DNA from: Knoxdaviesia capensis
Taxonomy: Eukaryota > Ascomycota > Sordariomycetes > Microascales > Gondwanamycetaceae
DNA: 64,000 nucleotides
Reading direction: 5' to 3'
Assembly: GCA_001510575.1 (NCBI GenBank)
Contig: LNGK01000004.1
Coordinates: forward strand, 3,036,667 to 3,100,666
Position numbers and translations under genes: made by a program. The notes below the pieces were generated by a model, which saw only the letters and a list, made by a program, of their open reading frames with translations, searched no databases and was not told where the DNA came from. Below are positions 1-11,214 of the stretch, in pieces; within the stretch, counting starts at the first letter, position 1; every line of letters begins with the position of its first letter.

Positions 1-1125
1 ATTGAATATTCAGGAATACATCTGGTTTATGTTATTACTATTATTATTATTATTTTTGGTTCTTGGGGGGGTTTTTTTTTAAAAAAAAAAAGGAAAAAAA
101 GAATTAAAAAAAATAAAAGAACCACCAAAGGTGAGGAAGGAAGGCGATGGTTGCGGCGACCAGGAAGAAGGCATGTATTTTCTTCCAGCCGAGTCCGGCG
201 CTGACGATGTGTGTGAAACAACCCACAAGGCCTTTTTTTTCCTTCCCTTTTTTTTTTTTCTCTTTCTCTTCTGGACACGACTTCCGAAGCACTCGACAGC
301 TTCACAACCTGCAGATTCCGGCTCGTGGTTTATCAGCTCTTCTGTTGTTTCCTCATTCCTCCAATCGCCAAGACGCGGATTGTCTGGCTGTCAACCCATC
401 CCCACCCACCCCCATCCCACCAAACTGTACACGCCCCGTCCCATTCTGCGCAGCTGTGGGACAAGACACACAGTACTGTACTGTAGGAATCAGAGCACGC
501 TGGAGGTTCAGTGAAGAAGCTGCTGCAGCCGCCCACCCCCCCCAGATATTGGCATTGGCGGTCGGTGGATACATGTGGCATTACGTCTTAGCTGCTTGGC
601 ACGAACAGAGAAACACTGGAAGGCAGAAGAAGATCGCCATCGGCCTGGGTTAAAGCTGTCCCGATACGTGAGAACCCGCCCACTGACGATGGTACCTGGG
701 ATATATATAAATATATTTTGGGGGGGGGCAATTGAGAGCTTTCAGCCTTTCAGAATGGACGATGAAGAGAGAAAAAAAAACGCCCTTTTTTGTCTTTATT
801 TCTTTTTTCTTCTCTCGGCTGGCAGAGTTTCTCCTCGTTCTCGCCGCTGGTGTGGTGGTGGTCGTGCGCGGTGTTATAAGATTCTCACGGCCGGTGGAAC
901 CGGGTTATTTGCAGACCACAGACTCCACAGTGTCCAGCCTCTCTTATTAATACTATTATTCTCCTGCTACTCTTCGTTTCTGGCCGATCACTTACAGGCC
1001 GACGAGATTCACAGCCATGCTCAGTCCCTCACCTCCAATATCGCCTGCTGCCGACCTATAAGCCAAAGCCACTCCTGCAGCAACAGCAGCAGCATGTGTG
1101 CGTGTGTGTTAAAAAAGAGAAAAAG

Positions 1126-1156
<31 letters not shown>

Positions 1157-3906
1157 GTTCTTACTATCTCCCAGAAGCCCGAGACCACCGCCGGTCGCAG
1201 ATACATCGGTACTTGGGACCAACCCATATGAGGTAATCCTGAACGCCTCAGGTGTTCCTGCTGTTTGTTTTTATCCCGCTCAGGGCGCCTTCTTCTTTTT
1301 GGGTCCTCCTCCGTGTAATCTTGTTTGTCAGGACCGACCCAGAGAACGCCTGTCGCTCTTGCTAATCTGGCTGCATAGTCCTCTATGGTAGTGAACACGG
1401 TTCTCAACAGCCATGGTCGAGACGAAAAAGTGTACCTCGACATTCCCAGATTCCTGGAGGGGGCGCTTCTCCGCACGAAGGAAGAAGACGGAGACCGGGA
1501 GGAATTGGAACGGGAGGAAGGAGGCGAGAAAGCAGGAGAGGCGATCCGTTCTTTTTCCTTCCAGAGAGTTGCGAGGAAGGAGCGAGGAAGACCTGACCTG
1601 CTTTCCAATTCACGCCCACCGTGCCTTTCCTCAGACCCACTTTGCCCTCACTCCAGACCAACCCAGACCAACATCACCTTTTCTCTAGGGCAGCCGAAGA
1701 AGGGCAAAAAGAAACCAGGCAAAGCTAGCTAGCACAGGAATAATAAGATTCCAATAATATCCGTCCGTGGCAATAGTAATGCCGACGATAATAAGAATAG
1801 GAGATCCATTATTATCATTATTCCTACACTTTTTACTGGAGCTCAATGGCGAGAAAGAAGGAAGAAAAAAAACTGGGAGGAGCTTAACCTCGCAAAAGTG
1901 GGCTAGTTAACGTGTAAGTGCAGGTACGGATTTTAGTGTGGTGGGTGGGTGTGTGCGTGCAAAGTTGTGTGTGTTCCACAAAGAGCAAGCACCGGCGAAA
2001 GAGAGAGAAACCAGGCGGGAAGTCGCGACCGACCACACAGTTCGGCCTGGTCAGCGCCATGTACCTGGAATGGGCGCTGCCGCAGCCAGAAGATACCTGC
2101 GAAGAACTTGGGGGCCCACCAGGCAATGGAGCTGGCTGCTGCTTGCATCTGTCGTCACCGGACCTTTTTTCTCTCTTTTCTTTTTTATCTCTCTTCCGGT
2201 GTGTGTTGCTTGCTCTCTGTGGTGCTCTTGCTCTTGCGCTTTCCTTGCTGCACCGTTCCTGCCTGTTGTTTTGGCTTGCTCGGCCGCTCGGCCGCTCGCT
2301 CCTCCCTCACCCCAAATCTTTCCTCTTATGTACCGGGCCCTCCCCTCCTTCCCCTTCCCTCCGTTTTCTGCTCCGATCCTTTTTCGGCCTTTTTCTTTTT
2401 CTTTTTCTCTTTCTTCTTCTCTTTTTTTTCTCTCTTCCCTTTCTTTCTTCTTCTTCTTTTCCTCCTTCACCCACCTCCTCTCTCCGTCTCTCACCGTCTT
2501 CGTGCCAAAAGTCGTTCCTCCCATCTCCTACACTATCTCTTAATCTTATCTCTCTCTCTTCCTCTCTCTGTCCAACCTTCCTCTCCTCGTTCTCGTGTCT
2601 GTAATCGTCGACTACTTTTTTGTCTGTCCGATTCTCTCTCCGGGTCTCTCTCAACGGCTTTTTATCTCTTATCTTCTCTTTCTACCTTCTTTCTGTATGT
2701 TGTCGACCTCCAATCCAGTTCCCTCTTGTCTCCAGCTTCTTCCGTTTTTGTAGCCTTCTCTCTCCGATCGCGTGCCTCCTTCATCCAGTGAATTGAACCT
2801 CAATTGAGCTGCCAGCTCGTCTTTTGATTCTGCATTTGGTTCCTTGGCAATCACAGCTCTTTTACGCTGCTTTTATTCTATATTTTTACGTCTTGGTTGG
2901 CTTGTGCTTGCTTTTGTTTCCCCAATTGCCACGTCGATGGTCGAATACCAAGCTTTTCGAGGGCCTCAATTCTTGGGGTGGCCTCTAATTCCATTGAGGA
3001 TTCGAACTACGAGATGCGGATAGTTGGGGAAATGAAGCCAGCTTGGCGAGAAGACACATTCATGACATTCTTGCGTTTATAACTTGTCAAGTGACTCGAC
3101 AGGAGCTCAAGTGAAGCTTGAAACGTGTTTCCTTTCCCCATTTCTTCTGTTCTGTTCGCGATCTCCCTTGACTGCCCTCTTTTCCTGTCTGCTGGGACTC
3201 GGCCTGCATGTATGGGGTGTTTTTGTGGTTTGCCGCCTTGACTTTCAGTGCCACGTCAAATGCTCCCTTCCTCGAGCATGCTCGGCCATTGGTGTGAATC
3301 CACGCTATAGCTGCAATTGGGATCATGCGAACAACACAACCAAGTCCGACGCGAACAAGATCCAACTCTTGAACATCAGTTTCTATTCCGTGTGTGTGCA
3401 TGGGTCAGGCAAGCGAGCACGAACACCGAAGAAAAATGACACAGCCAAGACTTCGGTCCGTGAGGTGACACCAGCCAGGGTGCCGGGGTTCTTTTTTGCT
3501 GCATTTTTTCCTTTTTCTCTGCTGATTTGAGGCCCATCGCCTACACTGTGGAATGCGTTCCCAACAGAGAATCAGCAATTCTCTTGTGCCCCCTTTCCTC
3601 CGATGCCGTCATTTCATCTCTCCTCTGCAGATTCTCTCCCCGCTACTGGCAAAACTCACGTTTAGAGCCCGGTTCCAAACCTGTCCTAGTGGGAAACAGG
3701 AGTGGCCACTTTTAAAAGCAGCACAGGATGGCTCGGCTGGCCGTGGAGAAATCTGCATAAAGCCTGGGACTCCCTCCCCCCATAGTCTCTCTTTCTCACA
3801 CTTGTGGAATTTGTATGTGTCGCAAGCTGAATTCACCGTACTGACTGCAATCGATCTTCCGCTCGATCTCACTTACCAGCTTTCCCTCCACCCCCCATCA
3901 ATCACA
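1..3906. other. Non-coding stretch upstream of the 65-aa protein gene
   Basis: I recognise no gene here. The first 130 bases are A/T homopolymer-rich. Between about 1021 and 1608 the minus strand is open (readable from an ATG near 1441) and includes a stretch ending LRPAVVSGFWEI, but its C-terminal part is translated polypyrimidine tract, the overlapping plus frame is open too, and I know no family like it. I leave it uncalled. The stretch from 2.9 to 3.9 kb is normal-composition intergenic DNA leading to the next start codon. Confidence 0.5.
2160..2790 (+). promoter_or_regulatory. Long polypyrimidine (C/T) tract
   Basis: Roughly 630 bases in which the plus strand is almost entirely C and T, with many TTTTTCTC and CTCTCTC runs. 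C/T-rich tracts of this kind are typical of promoters and 5' leaders in filamentous ascomycetes. The nearest plus-strand start codon is at 3907, so if this is a promoter the 5' UTR or intergenic spacing is long. The tract also produces long spurious open frames on both strands. Confidence 0.4.
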
Positions 3907-4564
3907 ATGGTTGCTATCAGCCCCGTCGTCACCCGTGAGGTCATGAAGGCCTCGGGCATGTTGATGAAGCGTCACAACTGGGCCTACCGCAACCCTGGTG
4001 TCGTGTAAGTTTTCCTGGGTGCCGATCGATCTGTTGCGCTGATGAGTGGTTCCAGTCGCTAACCTTGTATTCAACTGTCTCCAACAAACAGCCTGGTGTT
4101 CTGCATTGTGTTCATGTAAGTAAAAGCGCAACCAAATGACTTGAAGCTCTCCATCCCGATATCTCTCCACCGTCGCCCATATCCTTCCACCCCAAAACAA
4201 TTCGATGCCGCTTCATTGCGACGGCGGCTTCGGGAAGCTGGTTACCTTTTCCTCTTTGCGAGTCTTGGCATCCATCATCAAGCTCCACCATGCCGAAAAG
4301 CCATGGTCTTAGCCTGGTCTGGGTGTCAAAATTGCACATGAGACGGTGGCAGAACTACCGACCACCGAGAAATTCTCCGATCTGTCAATGTCATGTCCGG
4401 ATATCGGAGATTTGGTGGTCTTGAGACAGAAAAAAAGAAGCCCCCTTCTCGATCGGAAACTAACCCGCTCTTTTTCTTTTATCTCCAGCGTCTTCGTTCT
4501 GTTGCTGAGCTTGTTCATCTACAAGAAGGTCGCCGCTCGCAAGCAGCACAAGCCTCTGCAGTAA
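3907..4564 (+). CDS. Small single-pass membrane protein, 65 aa, three exons
   Basis: Exons 3907-4004, 4092-4115 and 4489-4564 join in phase to a 65-residue product. Both introns have a GTAAGT donor, a CTAAC branch site and an AG acceptor; the middle exon is only 24 nt and the second intron is long (373 nt). The protein starts MVAISPVVTREVMK, has a short basic-aromatic stretch (MKRHNWAYRNP), then about 20 hydrophobic residues (VVLVFCIVFIVFVLLLSLFI), and ends in a basic tail (YKKVAARKQHKPLQ). A single transmembrane helix with a cytosolic basic tail is the obvious reading. I recognise no named family. Intact small ORF, clean splicing and sensible topology make a real gene likely; the function is unknown. 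Confidence 0.75.
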
Positions 4565-4815
4565 ACGGATTCTCTTCCGGAGTTCCTTAGGAGAGCTTAG
4601 GAAGGCGGCAGAGCTTGGCTGGGGGATTTTCGCCAGCATGACCAACCAATTTCGGCGACGACAGTTCTTTTCTTTTCGCGATGTTCGAACGCACCCGAAA
4701 AAAAACCGCTCACTCGATCATTAATGTGTATACACTTTGCGCCATCTTTGTGTCTACCACTTTTGGCCGTGTCCACCCGCCCAGCCCGGCTCTGTCGCCC
4801 TCTTGACCTTCTTCA

Positions 4816-4819
<4 letters not shown>

Positions 4820-4851
<32 letters not shown>
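4820..4851. repeat. (TA)n microsatellite
   Basis: About 16 perfect TA dinucleotides, just downstream of the small membrane-protein gene. Similar TA runs lie at 24700-24721 (HEM2 promoter) and 51843-51875 (inside an intron of the LIM-protein gene). Confidence 0.9.
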
Positions 4852-4853
<2 letters not shown>

Positions 4854-6311
4854 GAAGTGACGAATGGAGAGACGATCTCTGGCCTATATTTTATTTCTCG
4901 TCTTTTCAAATTTTCTCTCTCTGTTTTTTTTTTTTTTGTTTTCCTTTTTGGATACAAATGGCGTGCGCGCGACCCGGTCTTGACGGAGAAGAAGAAAGAT
5001 AAAAAACCTTTTATAAAAAGCACAACTCAACAATATTCCCCCGGACTCTTTTTATTTTATTTTAACATTTACTTGACATATTCTTGGTACATATACATGT
5101 TAATGCACACATTTTCCACATATGTATCATGTCTTCTTTTATTCTTACAACTTTTGGACAACTGCGCGAGACGGGGAGATGGGGAGCATAGTGGGCATGC
5201 GGACTGGAGGAGCTAGGTGTATGTGTACGGGTGTGTGACAGGGTGGAGAGGAGGACAACGAAGGGTGTGTGTGTCTGTGTGTGGAGGGCGTGCTCCACGG
5301 GTGACGGGATCTTCGTCGTGCTGGAGAACTCTGGGATTGCTTCTTTTTATACTTGCTTCTTCCTTTTTTTATCCTGCTTCTTGACATGTTTCCATTCCTT
5401 GTTTTTCCCGCATGACATTTCCTGGTGTTAAACCTAACTTTTTATCTATATATATCTCTCTCTTGCTTTCCTTTTCGTCTATGCTATTGGCAACAGGTCC
5501 CACAGGCTTGCCGGTTGTTCAAGGATATTGTTTCGTTTCGTGGCATGCCGATCCTGCCAGGCCAGATAATCTTGCCCCTCTAATACCACACAGTGTTTTC
5601 TCTCTCTCGTTAAGATGGATCTGGCATTCGCTTAAGTGCGTATCTGGTGCTCACCTAGTTTCACCTAGTTCGTCCTGCCTTCCGGACACATTGGTGCCGC
5701 AATGGGAACGTCTGGGACGGAGCAGGGAACGGGCTCACTTCCTCCATCTGATCCGCCCTTTTCTTTTATATACATATATTTTTTGTAATATTTTTTCGAA
5801 CTTTTTCGAATTTCTTCTTGTTGTCTTGTTGTCTTGTTTTCTTCTTTTTTTCTTCTTTTTGTCTTCTCTTTTTCTTCTTTTTTTCTTCTTTTTTTCTTCT
5901 TCGGAGCTACTACTGGGGGTAGTGGTGAAATGCCAAGAACAAGTCCAGATCTCGGAGGGGGCTTGACCTTGGCCTGTACACGGAGAGACGTCTGACATCC
6001 TTCTATCCTTGGATACACATGAGCCCAGAGATACAGAACTCGACTTCAGATGGGGACACTGCGAGCCCTCAGTAAAGGGAGGGGGGGGCGGTGATTTACG
6101 GACATATCGGCCTCAGGTTGAGCCGGCTCACGCTTGCTTGGCATCAGGGTTAGATGTAACAACTGGTATGCCGGACATATAAGTTGTGATTCCACACTCT
6201 ACTACTAGTCTATCTTTGAACATACCGGATGAACAATGATGTTCTCCCGGAAAGGGTGGGTGATAGGCCGAAACAGACGAACAAAAACGGGGAACTGAAG
6301 AGACCAACAGA

Positions 6312-6375
6312 CGAACAGAAGAACAGAAGAACAGAAGGACAGAAGGACAGAAGGACAGAAGGACAAAAACGGCGA
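6312..6375. repeat. 8-bp minisatellite (RACAGAAG)
   Basis: Seven or so head-to-tail copies of an 8-bp unit, first AACAGAAG and then GACAGAAG, followed by degenerate copies to about 6412. It ends just downstream of the stop codon of the 551-aa gene (6421-6423), so it would sit in that gene's 3' UTR. Confidence 0.85.
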
Positions 6376-6420
6376 GCAGAAGAACGGAAGAACAGAAAAC
6401 AGAAAAAACAGACCACACAC

Positions 6421-8076
6421 TCAGAACTTTGCGCCCTTCTGCGATCTCACCACCTTTGCCATAACCCGCCGGCTCCGTCTCATTGGAACAGCCAGTGTCC
6501 GGGGGTCTGTCCCGACGTTCGGAGGCTGGGTGAAGGCCTCCGACGAAGTTTGCGGGGTGGGTGGGTGGAGCATCACCGTCGGGAGTTGTGCCGCCGCGGG
6601 GGCCGGCACCCGGTTGATCGCGGTCGCGGCGCGCTTGGTGGGGCGTGCCGGCTTGCTGGAGACCGGCCCGTCAACGGCGGGCGTTGCGAGCCGCTTTCGC
6701 TTCTTGGCCGGCTCGGCGCGCGGCGGCTGGCTGGGCGGGCGCTTCTGCTGCTGCTGTTTCGGCGGCGCGGTGGCGGGCGCGCTGTCGTTGGCGGTCTCGT
6801 CGACGGCCGCGAGACGGGCGATGCGGTGCTCTTCCTCGAGCCATCGGATCTTCTCCAGCTGGGCCTCGTCCAGCTCGTGCGCCGTCGCGCCGTCGACCCG
6901 CGCGTGGGCCACCGCTAGTCGCAGCGTCGAAGCCTTGCGCCACCAGAAATAGGTTCCCAGGTCCGGATCGGCCTCATCGGAGCAGTCACTGCCGTGGTCG
7001 TAGTACAGCAGAGGCTGGTCAAGAACCCGGGTGGTGTACTCGCTGCGCCGGTGGGCCACGTCGTACTTGGGCCGGTACACGTTCTGCTGGGACAAGATCC
7101 ATTTCCCATAGAGCCCAGTCTCCCACAGCTCCTCAATCAGGTTTGCAACCTCGAGCCGTGCCTCGGTGCCGGTATTGAAGGCTTCCAGCTCGTGTGAGAA
7201 GGCATATCTCGGGACCCAGAGCATGTTCCGGGCGTGCCACCCAAAAACGGTGGCTCGCTTCCCGTCCAGCTCACCCAGCAGCTGTTCTTCGGCTGGCGTG
7301 AACTCGGGGTGCACGAGGTCATTCATGATCTCCCAATGCTTCTCGCAGAGGTACTCGTACTTGTCGGCCCAGAACTTGGGCGAAGTGAAGTCCGGAGGTG
7401 CCTGGAGTCCTGCCCAATGGATGGAGGATGGCCAGAGCTTGCGCACGCCGTCGGTCTCGTTTACATAAGGTTTCCGGCCTCTTATCGGGATCTGGACTGT
7501 CACAAAAGCCCGGGTGTGCGGGCGTGTGTCGATCTCGGGATGGAAGAGGTCTTCCTGGTGCAGCACCCACTGGCCGGGGCGTCCGAGCTCCGAGAGGCGT
7601 GTCATCATCTTGTACACGCTGGTGATCTGCTCGAAGATCGGGCTTTCTTGATGCCGCTTGATCGTCGTCCAGAAGGGGTATTCCTCCTGCTTGAGTGAGG
7701 TGAACAGCTCCAGGTCCTGCTCGGTGAAAAGGTCTTGGACGGGGGCCGGGATCAGCTTGATCTTCTGATTCAGCTCGGCCTTCTTGGTCTCCCAGTTGTG
7801 GATGTCATCGGCACTCAGCACGATCTGGTCGCTATCCCAGTCCATGTCCGTGGGAGAAGCATAATCTCCACGCGTGAGATACGAACGTGGGATTACTTCA
7901 AGTCCCGGGAGGAAGAGATACTCAGGGTGGAAAAGCCACTGGCCCGGCCGGTGGAAAATGCCGAGATGCATCAGCATTCGGTTGGCGGAGTTGATGACAT
8001 TGTACAGCACGGTATCGTACTCAATCACAACCATGAGTGATGTCGTATGACCCGGCTCGGCCCGTTCGTCGTGCAT
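6421..8076 (-). CDS. Modular protein of an unrecognised family, 551 aa (paralogue A)
   Basis: Single uninterrupted frame starting at the ATG at 8076 (MHDERAEPGHTT); an in-frame ATG 14 residues later is also possible. Three related modules are visible: a divergent one near residues 36-115 (RPGQWLFHPEYLF), a clear one near 160-300 (LGRPGQWVLHQEDLFHP then DTRP), and a variant near 310-400 (GLYGKWILSQQNVYRP). Each is followed by a spacer with an aromatic-rich patch such as DFTSPKFW and a helical segment such as FTPAEEQLLGEL. The last 120 residues are Pro/Ala/Gln-rich and basic, with an NLS-like AKKRKR, and end RRSRRVMAKV. The gene at 11215-13173 has the same module order and ending; 8638-9896 is a decayed relative. 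I know no named family; nuclear localisation is an inference from the basic tail. Confidence 0.8.
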   Translation of the reverse strand: MHDERAEPGHTTSLMVVIEYDTVLYNVINSANRMLMHLGIFHRPGQWLFHPEYLFLPGLEVIPRSYLTRGDYASPTDMDWDSDQIVLSADDIHNWETKKAELNQKIKLIPAPVQDLFTEQDLELFTSLKQEEYPFWTTIKRHQESPIFEQITSVYKMMTRLSELGRPGQWVLHQEDLFHPEIDTRPHTRAFVTVQIPIRGRKPYVNETDGVRKLWPSSIHWAGLQAPPDFTSPKFWADKYEYLCEKHWEIMNDLVHPEFTPAEEQLLGELDGKRATVFGWHARNMLWVPRYAFSHELEAFNTGTEARLEVANLIEELWETGLYGKWILSQQNVYRPKYDVAHRRSEYTTRVLDQPLLYYDHGSDCSDEADPDLGTYFWWRKASTLRLAVAHARVDGATAHELDEAQLEKIRWLEEEHRIARLAAVDETANDSAPATAPPKQQQQKRPPSQPPRAEPAKKRKRLATPAVDGPVSSKPARPTKRAATAINRVPAPAAAQLPTVMLHPPTPQTSSEAFTQPPNVGTDPRTLAVPMRRSRRVMAKVVRSQKGAKF

Positions 8077-8637
8077 CGCTGCTGGAAGTTCCGGGCTTCG
8101 CTATGGAGGAATTTTGTGAGACTGGAATGTTTGTTTTATGAAGTTAACTAGAATGGTATGGTGGTGATGGTAGAATAGAAGGTGAGTGGAGGTGATTTGA
8201 GTTGTTGTATCATGACACGGCTGGAAGAGTGGAATCCGTAAGGGTCCGACGGGCTCTATATACTCGTTGTAGATATACCTTCATTGTGTCACTCCCTCTC
8301 CGTTCCTCTCATTCGGGGGTCTACCCAATAGAATCTATCACCCGGCCAGATCGGCCGGCGGCCGTTTCGGAAAGCCGCCCTGATATAAATTCAATCCTCT
8401 GCCATCATACGGCCGGCCGGCCTTGCGTACAAGCCAAATTTAGAAGCCACCTCGGTCCTCCGACCCTCGTGGCGCTTAGTCTCCTTCTTCTCAAGGTACT
8501 CGCGCGCGTATCTCAAACTTGGAAAAAACTACAAAACAACAAAAGCTACCAAACCAACCGTACATACAGACTGAGGTACCTAGGTACACTGAACAAGGAC
8601 ACGCTCCCTCCTTCCCGCCCTCCTTCCTTCCCTTCAC
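8077..8637. promoter_or_regulatory. Upstream region of paralogue A
   Basis: About 560 bases between the start of the 551-aa gene and the 3' end of the pseudogene copy. No coding sequence seen. It should hold the promoter of the 551-aa gene. A CCGGCCGG-rich patch lies at 8340-8425. Confidence 0.4.
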
Positions 8638-9896
8638 TCAACCCCGTGTCTTTAGCGCCAGTTCCGCGAGCCGCGCGCTCCTTCTTAGTGCCCTGGCGGC
8701 TACTGGTGCCCCGTCCCGCAATGTCGGCCGCCGGGGCACGCTTGCATTTAGCGCCGGTGTTTGCGCCTGCTGCTTGCCATCCGCCGGTTCTCCGCGCCGC
8801 GTGCGAGAGGGTCTGGTCGCTGGCCGGGCGGTGGCCGCAACTGGTGACCGACGGCCTCTGGCCGGCCTCGTATTCTCGGCGGGCGGCTGTGATGGTGGTT
8901 CCTTGGTGGGCGGCGAAAGCCGGATAGTCTTGCGGGGCTTCTTGCTGCTCGGAGCACCCCCGGCTCGTGTGGGGCGGCACGGACTGGTTTGCAAGACATT
9001 TCCGGTGGAAGGTCCGGCGTCGGTGGTGTGAGGGTCCGCTGGCGGTGAAACTCCAACGGACCGCAGACTGCAGGCCCACCATCGCCTTCCGTGAGCCAGT
9101 TTTGGATGTTGGTGGTCAATCGGCCAGCCTGGATATCGTCTCGCGTTTTGCACAGCTCCGCATTCCCGTCTTTGCAATCGGCCAGCCTGGATATCGTCTC
9201 GCTTTTTGCACAGCTCCGCATTCTTGTCTTTGCAATCGGCCAGACTGGTAAATGCGCGGGGTTCTCGTGCGCTGGCGTCGAAGTGCACATCAATGGTCTC
9301 ATCAATCAAGATCTGCCTCAACCGAGTGCCAGACTCGTCCTTCTCTGGAGAGCGGAAGCCGTTGAAAGAGACATACAAGTCTTCGGCGTGCGTTACCCAC
9401 TGTCCAGGGCGTCCCAGCCCAGCAGGGCGATAGATGTCGTCCATCACCTTTCGCTTCGCATTTTGGATCCTCCTGGCTCGAAGACTATGAAACCTGTGGC
9501 CCTCCTGCTGCTCGAAGGCAGTGATGACCTGCAGCTCGGCTTTGTGTGAAACGGGGCTGGACAAGGCCAGCCTTGGCCTCTGGCCAGCTTGGTCGACCAG
9601 CTCGGCCTCCTTGGCTTCCCAAAAACCCAAGGTCCTCGAAATTAGGCGCCGGCTTTTCAGCAGGCCACACCAGGTCGCGCCAGGTGAGATCAGGGATGAG
9701 GACTCTGAGACTGGTGTCAGCGTCGGTGTTTCGTGGCTGCGGCCGGGTGTCGAGGCTCATTTTTGTAAAGGGGCTCGTGGTGTAGAATGCACCGGCCTGG
9801 ACGGCCAAGTTTCACAAGCTCTTCCATGGCGGCTTCTGTGAACGTGATGGCCCCATCGAAGCTCACTTTGTCTCGACCGTGGCATTTGAACGGGCT
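8638..9896 (-). pseudogene. Decayed third copy of the modular family
   Basis: Family hallmarks are present but split over frames. Reading the minus strand, a first module (EELVKLGRPGRCILHHEPLY) lies near 9840-9770 in one frame; the following DTRPQPRN...NFEDLGF stretch is in a second frame; from about 9640 a third frame carries WEAKEAELVDQ, a second module (LGRPGQWVTHAEDLY near 9390) and, after further disruption, the basic Pro-rich tail ending LRRSARLAEL at 8640. A 58-bp tandem duplication at 9121-9236, not a multiple of three, also breaks the frame. One of the three modules of the intact paralogues seems to be missing. A 330-codon open stretch (8638-9630) exists, but it crosses the duplication into a frame unlike its relatives, so I call the locus a pseudogene rather than a shorter gene. 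Introns covering some shifts cannot be ruled out. Confidence 0.7.
9121..9247. repeat. 58-bp tandem duplication inside the pseudogene
   Basis: 9121-9178 and 9179-9236 are near-identical (differences such as CGCGTT/CGCTTT and CCCGTC/CTTGTC), and the first bases of a third unit follow at 9237. Fifty-eight is not divisible by three, so the duplication shifts the reading frame of the surrounding sequence. It repeats the helical segment LADCKDxNAELCKxRDDIQ. Confidence 0.9.
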
Positions 9897-11214
9897 TCAT
9901 GGTGCTTCGTTTGCATTTGACGCGCTTCAGAGGACAGCGTGGATGGCAATTAGGAAATGTTGAGTGTGGTGGTGTATGCGCATGTGTATACGTGTGTGTG
10001 AGGAAGAAAGATAGCAGGAAGAGCAAGCATGTTGTCGTGTTGTGTGATGGTGCAGACGTCAAATCAGATATATTCTGCTAGAAGTTAGCGATTCTCGTCG
10101 ACGGCGATGAACTGTTCCTATGCTGCCTGATATGCAGTGAAGCGTTCGTTGCCGCCGCTTGGCTTCCGGCCTCATCCGGCGTTGTGATAGATGGAGGGAG
10201 TTGAAACGGGCCTGTTGCGCGTGTGGTGCAGTACAGACGAAACGAGTCGTTTATGTACGGGCATAGCAGGCTTTTGGTACTTGCAACATTGGTACTTGTG
10301 CTAGAATCAGATAAACGCCGGAGCTCGAATCCATTGTCGCGAATTTGGAAGGAGCAAGCTCAAAAGTGAAATAGCCGCCGTCACGCGCCGTGACGCAACA
10401 ATCTGGCTTTATACCCGGCGCTTGTTTATATCACCAATGAAATCTCGATGCCGATTCTCTCTTTCAGACACTTGGCCTGCTTGCTGGCCTTTGCAGAGTC
10501 GAAACGTCTCGTCCGGCTCTCACCGAAGAACTAGCAAATATGGCGCTTCAGCGGGACCGGCCTCCCACTGCCGCATGAAATGATGTTATGACTCCTCCGA
10601 GCTTGACCGTGTGGAAAGGAGACACCATCAGGGTCGGCCAGTGTTGGTCTGAGTGTGTTTGAATGGAAAGCGATACGGAGGGTGGTGCGAGCCGCCCTCA
10701 CGGCCCTCATCTTTCCCAACCAACAAGACGGAGGAGACCCTTTAATAATTCTAAGCGCCCCAAGCCGGCTCCCACGGCCGGCGGGCCGAGCCGCCATAGC
10801 TGGCGCTTAAAATGGGGCGGGTGAACTTTAGTCGGCGGTAAACTAGCGGCTTGAAAATCCGCGGGGTAACCCCTACCTAACCCTATCTCACGGGACTGAT
10901 CACCAACGCCAGGTTAGGATGGAGCGACGGGCTCAGTGTTCTGCAACAGGAAGAGGACGCGCTTTTTCACTGTCAATTGCATCGGTGAGTATCTCTGGTC
11001 AATGCAATTGGTATTAAACCCGAGAATAGAAACAATAAAACCCCCGCTGCTGCTTCCAAGAACTCCCAACATGAACAGAAGAAGAAGAGGAAAATGAAAA
11101 AATACAAATAACAATAAAAATAAAGATAAAAATAAAAATAAAAAAGCGCAATTACTCGTAGTACCCAAAGTCAGATGCCCCCCCGTAAGTACATCTCCCA
11201 AGCCAGCTTGGTAT
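9897..11214. other. Intergenic region between pseudogene and paralogue B
   Basis: No gene recognised. The segment from 10.4 to 10.9 kb is GC-rich; a telomere-like ACCTAACCCTA lies near 10875. A-rich AAATAAAAATAAA runs at 11100-11150 lie just beyond the 3' end of paralogue B and could contain its polyadenylation signals. Confidence 0.5.

Larger units (their letters stand above)
4565..6420. other. Intergenic region
   Basis: No gene seen. It contains an (AT)n microsatellite near 4820, T-rich stretches around 5750-5900 and an 8-bp minisatellite at 6312-6375. It lies between the convergent 3' ends of the small membrane-protein gene and the minus-strand paralogue at 6421. Confidence 0.6.

Noticed and set aside
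8638..9630. A 330-aa intact gene
   Set aside because: The open stretch crosses a 58-bp duplication into a frame that does not resemble its paralogues, and lacks the first module, which is in other frames upstream.
10865..10895. Internal telomere array
   Set aside because: Only one or two TTAGGG-like units; too short to be a fusion point. Counted among the scattered box motifs instead.
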